From: CALKWS01 sp035302405
Lineage (GTDB): Bacteria > Actinomycetota > Actinomycetes > Actinomycetales > Beutenbergiaceae
Reading direction: 5' to 3'
NCBI GenBank assembly: GCA_035302405.1
Contig: DATGSR010000276.1
Span: forward strand, 1-11,555
Length of the DNA: 11,555 nt
Made by a program: the position numbers and the translations under genes. Shown here one piece after another: positions 6,287 through 11,555 of the stretch; positions within the stretch are counted from its first letter, which is position 1; each line of letters begins with the position of its first letter. The notes beneath the pieces were generated by a model. It worked only from the letters and a program-made list of their open reading frames with translations, was not told the origin of the DNA and did not search any database.

Positions 6287-7768
6287 CTAATTGCGGGCCT
6301 TGGCACCGAGCCTGCGCATGAACAACGCCGTACCGAGCGCGATGTGCTCGATCTCGCCGGGGTGGACCGATTCATCCGGTGCGTGGATCCGAGAGGCAGG
6401 CTCGGCCAGGCCGAGCATCACGATGGAGGCCTCCCGGTGGGCTTCGGCCAGGGCGGCGGTCAGGGGAATCGCCCCACCCTGACCGATCGTGACCGTGGGC
6501 CGGCCGAAGGACTGGCCCAGAGCGTTGCTGAGGTCCTCGAAGGCCTCGGTGTCGGTGCGGGCCGCGAAGGGCCGGCCGCGACCGGTGATCTCCACCTCCA
6601 CCTGCACGCCCCACGGGGCGCGGGCCTTCAGGTGCTGAACCAATGCCGCTTCGGCCTGCTCCACCTGGATCGACGGCGGGATGCGCAAGTTGACCAGCGC
6701 CGATGCCCGCGGCTGGATCGCCGCCACCGCTCCTTCCACCGCAGGCGCCTCGATGCCGAGGACGGTGGCGGCCGGTCGGGCCCAGATCTGGTCGGCAACC
6801 GAGCCCGATCCGAGAACCTCAACACCGGGAAGCACGCCGGCGTCGGCGGCGAACTGTTCTGTTGGATACGGCTCTCCCGGCCAGCGTCCGTCGGCGGGGA
6901 GCCCGTCGATCACGGTGTCACCCTCGGCGTTGCGCAAACTGGCCAGGATCGTCATCAGCGCGGCGATCGGATCCGGAGCCGCTCCGCCGAAGGCACCGGA
7001 GTGCAGCGAGGTGTCCAACGCTCTGACTCTCACGGCGGCATCGACCACGCCGCGCAGCGCCACGGTCAGGGTGGGCACGCCGACGGCGGCATTGCCGGTG
7101 TCCTGGATCAAGATGACATCGGCGGCGAACAGTTCCGGGCGCGCGGCAACCAGTTGCTCGAGGCCTCCGGTGCCCTGTTCCTCCGACCCCTCGACCACCA
7201 CCGTGAGGGACACCGGGTACAGCCCGTCGGCATCTTGGCCACCGGCGAGTTCGGGGCTCGGCCCATCGGCATTCTGGCTTTCGTCGTCCTGCTGCTCGCC
7301 GGTGTTCGCATCAGCGCGCAGGGCCCGAAGTGCGGTCAAATGGGTGATGACCGAGCCTTTGCAGTCGGCCGCGCCACGAGCGTAGTAGCGGCCGTCGCGT
7401 TCGGTCAGGGTCCAGGGGTCGCTGGTCCACTCGGCGGGGTTCGCGGGTTGCACGTCGTAGTGGGCGTAGAGCAACACCCGCGGGGCGCCCGGCGGGCCGT
7501 CGTAGTGGGCGATGACCGCCTCCGACCCGTCGGGTGTGGGCATAATCTCGGCGCGCAGCCCCTCCGCGCTGAACGCATCGCGAACCCATTCGGCGGCGAG
7601 CCGGCACTGCTGCGGATTTTCCACGGACGGGTCGGCCACGGAGCGGAACGTCACAAGTTCAGTCAGGTCCTCGATCGCGCGAGGCATGAGGTTAGCGATC
7701 CGCGCGCGCAGGGCGGAGTCCTCCGGGGTCTCATCGATACGGGAGCCAGTGCCGTGGGGTGTGGTCAT
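6287..7768 (-). CDS. M20-family zinc metallopeptidase (dipeptidase/ArgE/DapE-like)
   Basis: The 493-residue protein is a cytoplasmic di-zinc hydrolase of the M20 family, most like actinobacterial M20 dipeptidases; the substrate cannot be fixed. Metal and catalytic residues are present: H103 and D105 (YAHYDVQP), bridging D135 (RGAADCKG), catalytic E196 with ligand E197 (EGSEEQGTGG), D223 (QDTGN) and H462 (RIHAPDES). H256 (LHSGAFGG) marks the dimerisation domain inserted in the middle. Between D135 and E196 is a polar, acidic stretch (about 152-182), some 27 residues longer than in CPG2 or human carnosinase as I recall them. ATG 7768 is chosen because AGGA lies 8 bases upstream; the frame remains open to 7861, but that extension is Arg/Gly/Ala-rich and unlike the family. 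It separates the kinase from its likely regulator, and no functional link is evident. Confidence 0.9.
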   Translation of the reverse strand: MTTPHGTGSRIDETPEDSALRARIANLMPRAIEDLTELVTFRSVADPSVENPQQCRLAAEWVRDAFSAEGLRAEIMPTPDGSEAVIAHYDGPPGAPRVLLYAHYDVQPANPAEWTSDPWTLTERDGRYYARGAADCKGSVITHLTALRALRADANTGEQQDDESQNADGPSPELAGGQDADGLYPVSLTVVVEGSEEQGTGGLEQLVAARPELFAADVILIQDTGNAAVGVPTLTVALRGVVDAAVRVRALDTSLHSGAFGGAAPDPIAALMTILASLRNAEGDTVIDGLPADGRWPGEPYPTEQFAADAGVLPGVEVLGSGSVADQIWARPAATVLGIEAPAVEGAVAAIQPRASALVNLRIPPSIQVEQAEAALVQHLKARAPWGVQVEVEITGRGRPFAARTDTEAFEDLSNALGQSFGRPTVTIGQGGAIPLTAALAEAHREASIVMLGLAEPASRIHAPDESVHPGEIEHIALGTALFMRRLGAKARN

Positions 7769-7801
7769 AGGTCCTATCCTGGCAGCCGCGGACCCACTGA
7801 T

Positions 7802-7833
7802 GCGTCGCGACTTTCCAGTAGTCACCGCGACGC
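7802..7833. repeat. 8-bp perfect inverted repeat between regulator and peptidase genes
   Basis: GCGTCGCG (7802-7809) and CGCGACGC (7826-7833) flank a 16-base spacer, 33 to 65 bases upstream of the peptidase ATG and downstream of the response regulator stop. It could be a stem-loop in the transcript (pause, stop or stabiliser) or an operator for the peptidase gene. No T-run follows on the minus strand, so intrinsic termination is not well supported. Confidence 0.5.
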
Positions 7834-7895
7834 GCGGCGCACCTACGGGGCCACAGCGCACCGCGCATTGCCATTGACCGACCGGATTTGATGCG

Positions 7896-8558
7896 TCAGC
7901 GACTCGGGCGAGAGGCTTCTTCCCCGGCCCGCCAGGCGGAGGAGCGTTGTCCCGCCACCCAGGCCGCCACCTGTGTGCGGCGTTGCAGGCCCATCTTCCC
8001 GAGAATGGCGGTGACGTGATTCTTCACCGTCTTTTCCGCGACACCGAGGATTTCGGCGATCTCGCGGTTGGACAGGCCGTCGCCGATGAGTTCCACGATC
8101 CGCTTCTCCGAAACGGTCAGGTCTGCGGTGGGGTCATCGGCGTCGGCCCGACGGCGGGTGATCGTGCGTTCATCAAGCAAAGTGCGCCCGGCAGCCACAG
8201 AGCGGATGACCTCCGCGATCTCTGCTCCGCGCACAGTCTTGAGCACAAAAGCTTTGGCGCCTGCTGCCAGCGAGGCCGCCACCGCGTCGTCATCATCAAA
8301 ACTGGTCAGCACGATGCACCCGGCTTCCGGCAGGTGCCGGGACGCGGCGTTGATGATCTCAATGCCGGTGCCGTCGGGCAGTTGCAGGTCCACCAGCAGC
8401 ACATCGGGACGCACCAGGGCCAACCGCCGGGTGGCTTCAGCAACAGAGGAGGCCTCGGCGACGACCTCCACTCCCTCAGCACGGTCGACCACGTGTGCCA
8501 GACCGCGCCGGACCACTTCGTGATCATCGATGATCATCACGCGGATCTGCTCAGTCAT
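7896..8558 (-). CDS. NarL/LuxR-type response regulator, DevR-like
   Basis: This 220-residue transcription factor has a receiver domain (about 5-122) with acidic pocket D11/D12, phospho-acceptor D57 (LLVDLQLPDGTGIE), T85 (LTSF) and K107 (VLK), a short linker, and a LuxR-type helix-turn-helix at about 147-205. Resemblance to M. tuberculosis DevR is clear in DDHEVVRRGL, PDGxGIE, AGRxLLD and AEKTVKN. K176, K179 and N180 match DevR DNA-contact residues K179, K182 and N183 with a constant offset of three. HisKA_3 kinases pair with regulators of this type, so the kinase at 4318-5943 is the likely partner. The start lies 10 bases from the lacI stop with no Shine-Dalgarno; co-transcription with lacI or a leaderless message from an internal promoter are both possible. 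The last ~15 residues are a polar tail. Confidence 0.93.
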   Translation of the reverse strand: MTEQIRVMIIDDHEVVRRGLAHVVDRAEGVEVVAEASSVAEATRRLALVRPDVLLVDLQLPDGTGIEIINAASRHLPEAGCIVLTSFDDDDAVAASLAAGAKAFVLKTVRGAEIAEVIRSVAAGRTLLDERTITRRRADADDPTADLTVSEKRIVELIGDGLSNREIAEILGVAEKTVKNHVTAILGKMGLQRRTQVAAWVAGQRSSAWRAGEEASRPSR

Positions 8559-8564
8559 ACCCGC

Positions 8565-8570
8565 ACTCTA
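8565..8570 (-). promoter_or_regulatory. -10-like hexamer for a probable leaderless regulator mRNA
   Basis: On the minus strand TAGAGT fits TANNNT and is followed by six bases (GCGGGT) and then the regulator ATG at 8558, the spacing expected for a leaderless start. The hexamer overlaps the TAG stop of lacI. No good -35 is visible around 8588-8594. The hexamer could be coincidental because of the stop codon it includes. Confidence 0.4.
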
Positions 8571-9611
8571 CTGGCCACCATTGCTGCTTGCGGCAGGTTC
8601 CGGGCTAGCCGCAGCAGGTTCCGCGGTGGATGCCCGCACCTGGAGTTCGACGTCCATCACCACCTGTTCGGCGGGCGCGGCATCCGGATCCGAACCGCTC
8701 CCGGTCTCGGGCTCGGCCATCAGCAGGTCCACGGCTCGTGCCCCGATTAGCTGGGCCGGCACGGCAACCGTAGTCAGCGCCGGTGCCAGTAACCGCGCCA
8801 CGGGCACGTCATCGAAACCGACCACGGAGATCCGTTCGGGGACGGCGACCCGCCGGGCAGCCAGCCGGCCCAGGATACCGATGGCCAATTGATCGTTGAA
8901 TGCCAACACCGCCGTGACTCCCCGGGCGATCGCTTCATCCGCGGCTGCCACACCGCCGACCTGCCCGGGGCGGTAGGCCCCCAGGTCGACGACTTCCAAT
9001 CCCCCGGGTGCGGTTTGGTAAGCCCGCCGGCGCTGGGCATCGGACCACGAAGTGGCCGGCCCGCCGGCGTAACCGACGTAGCGGTGGCCCAGGTTGTACA
9101 GGTGTCGCAGTGCCTGTGCGATACCGCCGGCATTGTCCGGAACCACGCTGACAATCCGGTCCGTTGCCACCTGCAGTTGCCGGTTGATCAGAACGGTCCG
9201 GGTCTTGACGCCCAAGGCTTCCAGGTCCGCATCGGGCACCCGTGGGGAGGCGAGGATGAGCCGGTCAATACCGGCGGACAGTTGATCCAGCACTGCCCTC
9301 TCGGTCTCCACGTCCTCGTCGGTGTCGGCCATCACAGCGGTGAGGCCGGCGGCGCGGACCCGTTGCTGCACCCCCTTGGCCACCGCCGCGTAGAACGGGT
9401 TCTCCAGATCGGGCAGCACGAGTCCGATCGATTGGCCGCGACCGGTGACCAGTTGGCGCGCGGCGCTGTTGGGCACGTACCCCAGCGCGTGCGCGGTGCG
9501 TTGCACCCGCTCCCGAGTGGAGGTAGCCACTGCGGCCGAGCCGGCCAGTGCCCGGGAGACGGTCGCAGTCGACACTCCCGCGGCGCGTGCCACGTCATGG
9601 ATCGTCGCCAA
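8568..9611 (-). CDS. LacI-family transcriptional repressor
   Basis: This 347-residue regulator has an N-terminal helix-turn-helix (TIHDVARAAGVSTATVSRAL, about 3-22), a hinge helix near 48-56 (NSAARQLVT) and a periplasmic-binding-protein-like effector domain (IGLVLPDLENPFY to about 320), the architecture of sugar-responsive LacI dimers. A low-complexity Ala/Pro/Glu/Ser tail of ~30 residues ends the protein. The start is TTG at 9611: a GGAGG-type site sits about five bases upstream, the HTH begins directly after it, and no ATG or GTG is suitably placed. It is divergent from the KDPG aldolase/KDG kinase genes, and the intervening DNA carries two LacI-type operators. It therefore probably represses that operon and perhaps itself; ketodeoxygluconate or its phosphate is a plausible inducer, by inference only. 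The response regulator follows 10 bases downstream. Confidence 0.93.
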   Translation of the reverse strand: MATIHDVARAAGVSTATVSRALAGSAAVATSTRERVQRTAHALGYVPNSAARQLVTGRGQSIGLVLPDLENPFYAAVAKGVQQRVRAAGLTAVMADTDEDVETERAVLDQLSAGIDRLILASPRVPDADLEALGVKTRTVLINRQLQVATDRIVSVVPDNAGGIAQALRHLYNLGHRYVGYAGGPATSWSDAQRRRAYQTAPGGLEVVDLGAYRPGQVGGVAAADEAIARGVTAVLAFNDQLAIGILGRLAARRVAVPERISVVGFDDVPVARLLAPALTTVAVPAQLIGARAVDLLMAEPETGSGSDPDAAPAEQVVMDVELQVRASTAEPAAASPEPAASSNGGQ

Positions 9612-9649
9612 CCGCCCCTCCCTTCTCGAATCCGCACTCGGTCACCGAT

Positions 9650-9732
9650 CCCAGCCTTGTACCTATCCCCACGCCTGCACTTAGACCCACACCTGCACTT
9701 ATGCCCACGCCTGTACTTATGCCCAGGCCTGG
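9650..9732. repeat. 18-bp tandem repeat upstream of lacI
   Basis: Units are 9650-9667 (degenerate), 9668-9685, 9686-9703, 9704-9721 and a partial 9722-9732. The best form is CCCACGCCTGTACTTATG. The array starts 39 bases upstream of the lacI start codon, so it lies in the lacI leader or promoter. On the lacI strand each unit presents a CATAAG-like element, which could act as repeated weak -10 elements, but this is speculative. Confidence 0.8.
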
Positions 9733-9767
9733 TCGCCATTCGTTCAAGCGCCGTTGCGAATCCTCGC

Positions 9768-9828
9768 AGCCGCACGCCGGGGTCGTAATCGATGCCCGGG
9801 TCGTAGCCGCACGCCAGGGTCGTAAACG
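9768..9828. repeat. Three GGGTCGTANNCG copies, two within a 21-bp repeat
   Basis: A 21-base sequence at 9768-9788 recurs at 9805-9825 with one difference. GGGTCGTANNCG occurs at 9780-9791, 9798-9809 and 9817-9828, spaced 18 and 19 bases. The last copy runs into operator 1, so the first two look like degenerate operator copies. Confidence 0.7.
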
Positions 9829-9833
9829 CTTAC
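9822..9833. promoter_or_regulatory. LacI-family operator 1
   Basis: GTAAACGCTTAC matches the LacI-family operator form GTAARCGYTTAC, with arms GTAA and TTAC around a central CG. It lies 8 bases upstream of the -35 element of the aldolase promoter and 67 bases (centre to centre) from operator 2. Confidence 0.65.
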
Positions 9834-9841
9834 AAGTGTTC

Positions 9842-9870
9842 TTGTTCCCACATCCTTCCCGTGCTAGCGT
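9842..9870 (+). promoter_or_regulatory. Sigma70-type promoter of the eda-kdgK operon
   Basis: TTGTTC (9842-9847) and TAGCGT (9865-9870) are separated by exactly 17 bases. Transcription would start near 9877, leaving a leader of about 50 bases. Operators on both sides suit repression by LacI-family binding. Confidence 0.55.
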
Positions 9871-9888
9871 GCCGAGTCAACCACTGAT

Positions 9889-9900
9889 GTAAACGTTTGC
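9889..9900. promoter_or_regulatory. LacI-family operator 2
   Basis: GTAAACGTTTGC has the perfect core palindrome AAACGTTT and outer G/C pair, differing at one arm base from GTAAACGTTTAC. It lies about 12 bases downstream of the predicted transcription start, where bound repressor would block initiation or early elongation. Confidence 0.65.
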
Positions 9901-9925
9901 GAACGTGGAAATACCGGAGATGCCG

Positions 9926-10564
9926 ATGTCCTCTGACCTTCTTGACCAACTGGGAGCCGCTCGGTTGGTGCCCGTGGTGGTGCTCGACGATGCCGGGGAC
10001 GCCGCATCGCTGGCCCAGGCCCTGGTCGCCGGCGGCCTACCGGTAGCCGAGGTCACCTTCCGCACCGAGGCGGCTCTCGCCGCGATCGAAGCCATCGCCG
10101 AGCGGGGCGACGTGCTGGTGGGCGCCGGCACTGTCCTCACCCCCGAACAGGTGGACGCGGCCGTGGACGCCGGCGCGCAGTACATCGTCTCCCCCGGTTT
10201 CCACGCCCCCGTTGTGGAGCGGGCACAAGCACGAGGCGTCCTACCCTTACCCGGTGCGGTCACCGCCACCGAGATCCAGGCCGCACTGGGCGCCGGACTG
10301 ACCACGGTCAAGTACTTCCCGGCGGAAACCTCCGGAGGGGCCAAGGCGATCAAGGCGCTGTCCGCGCCGTTCACCGACGTGCGCTTCGTGCCGACGGGCG
10401 GCATCGGTCCGACCAACCTCGCCGAGTACCTGGCCCTGCCAAGTGTGCACGCCGTCGGGGGTTCCTGGATGGTGCCGCGGGACAAGGTGGCCGCCGGCGC
10501 TTTCGACGAGATCACATCCCTTACCGCCCAGGCCGTCGAACTGGCCGCCAACCCGCCGGCTTAG
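9926..10564 (+). CDS. eda: 2-keto-3-deoxy-6-phosphogluconate (KDPG) aldolase
   Basis: This class I aldolase splits KDPG into pyruvate and glyceraldehyde 3-phosphate in the last step of Entner-Doudoroff and hexuronate catabolism. The 212-residue length matches E. coli Eda (213). Visible residues are E42 and R46 (AEVTFRT), GAGTVL (67-72), Schiff-base K129 (TVKYFPAE), PTGGI (156-160, phosphate loop) and GGSW (178-181). These correspond to E. coli E45, R49 and K133 with a shift of three or four. I chose ATG 9926 because CCGGAG ends six bases upstream; in-frame starts at 9905 (GTG) and 9920 (ATG) have poorer ribosome binding sites. The sugar kinase follows after 52 bases, so the two are probably one operon under the LacI-type repressor. 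The protein could also accept 2-keto-4-hydroxyglutarate, as E. coli Eda does. Confidence 0.93.
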   Translation: MSSDLLDQLGAARLVPVVVLDDAGDAASLAQALVAGGLPVAEVTFRTEAALAAIEAIAERGDVLVGAGTVLTPEQVDAAVDAGAQYIVSPGFHAPVVERAQARGVLPLPGAVTATEIQAALGAGLTTVKYFPAETSGGAKAIKALSAPFTDVRFVPTGGIGPTNLAEYLALPSVHAVGGSWMVPRDKVAAGAFDEITSLTAQAVELAANPPA

Positions 10565-10616
10565 GTCAGCCAACCACTACCAATCCATCCCCATCGACAA
10601 GGAGCGTGCGATCCGT

Positions 10617-11555
10617 ATGCCACTGAACATCCGTCCCGCCGAAGAGACCCGTTACGACATCCTCTCCCTGGGCGAGGTGATGCTACGGCTGGACCCCGGC
10701 GAAGGGCGCATCCGCACCACTCGCGAGTTCCGGGTGTGGGAGGGCGGCGGGGAGTACAACGTGGCCCGCGGACTACGGCGCGCCTTCGGTCTGCGCGCGG
10801 CGGTGGCCACTGCCCTGGTGGACAACGAGGTGGGCCGGCTGGTGGAGGACTTCATCCTCACCGGCGGGGTGGATACCTCCTTCATCAAGTGGCAGTCCTT
10901 CGACGGCCTGGGCCGGCAGGCCCGCAACGGGTTGAACTTCACCGAACGCGGCTTCGGAGTGCGCGGGGCCGTTGGGGTCTCCGACCGCGGTAACACCGCC
11001 GCGAGCCAACTGGCACCGGGCGACATCGACTGGGACCACATTTTCGGCGACCTGGGCGTGCGCTGGCTGCACACCGGCGGCATCTTCGCCGCGCTGAGCG
11101 AGACCACCGCTGAAGTGGTGGTGGAGGCCGTCACGGCGGCGAAGAAGCACGGCACGATCGTCTCCTACGACCTGAACTACCGGCCGAGCCTGTGGAAGTC
11201 GATCGGCGGGGTGGATAAGGCGCGGGAGGTCAACTCCCGGATCGCTCCGCACATCGATGTGATGATCGGCAACGAGGAGGACTTCACCGCTTCCCTCGGG
11301 TTCGAGGTCGAGGGCGTCGATGAGAACCTCACCGGCCTGGAGATCGAGAACTTCAAGAAGATGATTGCCACCGCGTCCAAGGCCTACCCGAACTTCAAGG
11401 TGATCGGCAATACCCTGCGCACCGTGCACACCGCCTCGGACAACGACTGGGGCGCGATCGCGTGGTCTGCCGATGAGGGCTTCGCCGAGGCCACTCACCG
11501 CAAGAACCTGGAGATCATGGATCGAGTGGGCGGCGGAGACTCCTTCGCCTCCGGA
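10617..11555 (+). CDS. kdgK: PfkB-family sugar kinase, probably 2-keto-3-deoxygluconate kinase (3' end outside window)
   Basis: The frame is open from ATG 10617 to the window edge, giving 313 residues without a stop. The protein has the PfkB fold: GEVMLRLDP (about 19-27), a substrate-binding GGGEYNVARGL motif near 44-54, YDLNYRPSLW in mid-protein, GNEEDF, and the C-terminal ATP/anion-hole signature DRVGGGDSFASG with catalytic base D308. Such a kinase would make KDPG from 2-keto-3-deoxygluconate and ATP. The KdgK assignment rests on its position behind the KDPG aldolase; other ketoacid or keto-sugar substrates are possible. An AAGGAG (10599-10604) precedes the ATG by 12 bases, longer than usual, but no closer in-frame start exists. 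Only about 20-40 residues should be missing, judging from typical PfkB proteins. Confidence 0.85.
   Translation, partial: MPLNIRPAEETRYDILSLGEVMLRLDPGEGRIRTTREFRVWEGGGEYNVARGLRRAFGLRAAVATALVDNEVGRLVEDFILTGGVDTSFIKWQSFDGLGRQARNGLNFTERGFGVRGAVGVSDRGNTAASQLAPGDIDWDHIFGDLGVRWLHTGGIFAALSETTAEVVVEAVTAAKKHGTIVSYDLNYRPSLWKSIGGVDKAREVNSRIAPHIDVMIGNEEDFTASLGFEVEGVDENLTGLEIENFKKMIATASKAYPNFKVIGNTLRTVHTASDNDWGAIAWSADEGFAEATHRKNLEIMDRVGGGDSFASG

Larger units (their letters stand above)
9612..9925. other. Divergent lacI-eda regulatory region
   Basis: This 314-base stretch has no gene. From lacI outward it holds the lacI ribosome binding site, an 18-bp tandem array (9650-9732), a non-repeated stretch (about 9733-9767), three GGGTCGTANNCG copies (9780-9828), operator 1, the promoter for the aldolase, and operator 2. 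I could not place a reliable lacI promoter. Confidence 0.6.

Noticed and set aside
5940..6290. Open frame of 116 codons through the tandem arrays
   Set aside because: It starts with TTG without a ribosome binding site, and the 32-bp unit shifts frame in each copy, so the translated repeat is not a real protein repeat.
6185..7891. Long + strand open frame of 568 codons opposite the peptidase
   Set aside because: It is antisense to a peptidase with all metal ligands intact and begins inside the intergenic repeats.

Overview
The base composition is strongly GC-rich. The gene content includes a large RNase E/G with disordered arms on both sides of its catalytic core, a DevS/DosT-like GAF histidine kinase, a DevR-like regulator and a LacI-controlled 2-keto-3-deoxygluconate module. 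Together these point to a chromosomal segment of a high-GC Gram-positive actinomycete; genus cannot be read from the sequence. No tRNA, rRNA, insertion sequence, phage gene or CRISPR array was seen.

Layout: (1) 1-339, the C-terminal end of an unrecognised membrane protein on +. (2) 510-3905, rne on -, convergent with it; a perfect 10-bp inverted repeat lies just in front of its ribosome binding site. (3) 3906-4317, a gene-free divergent region ending in a -10-like hexamer placed for a leaderless start. (4) 4318-5943, a soluble two-GAF sensor kinase on +. (5) 5944-6286, a gene-free region between convergent genes, filled with a 32-bp tandem array of hairpin-forming units and a second 13-bp array. 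(6) 6287-7768, an M20 metallopeptidase on -. (7) 7896-8558, a NarL/DevR-type response regulator on -. (8) 8568-9611, a LacI-family repressor on -. (9) 9612-9925, a divergent regulatory region with tandem repeats, a sigma70-type promoter and two LacI-family operators. (10) 9926-10564, KDPG aldolase, followed by (11) 10617 to the window edge, a PfkB-family sugar kinase, probably KDG kinase, both on +.

How they work together: the kinase and response regulator most resemble the mycobacterial DevS/DosT-DevR oxygen/redox system. They are split here by the peptidase gene and point towards each other. The kinase keeps the His and Tyr that line the heme pocket in DevS and has Gly where DosT also has Gly, so an oxygen-type heme sensor is a reasonable but untested inference. 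The kinase phosphorylates ketodeoxygluconate and the aldolase splits the resulting KDPG to pyruvate and glyceraldehyde 3-phosphate. Two LacI-type operators bracket their promoter, so the divergent LacI protein is the likely repressor. RNase E is housekeeping.

The window is mostly ordinary chromosome. I did not find a clearly new multi-gene system. The less ordinary signals are the rne leader palindrome, the intergenic repeat arrays, the matched leaderless-type starts of the kinase and regulator, and the roughly 18-bp periodicity of the lacI-eda intergenic region.
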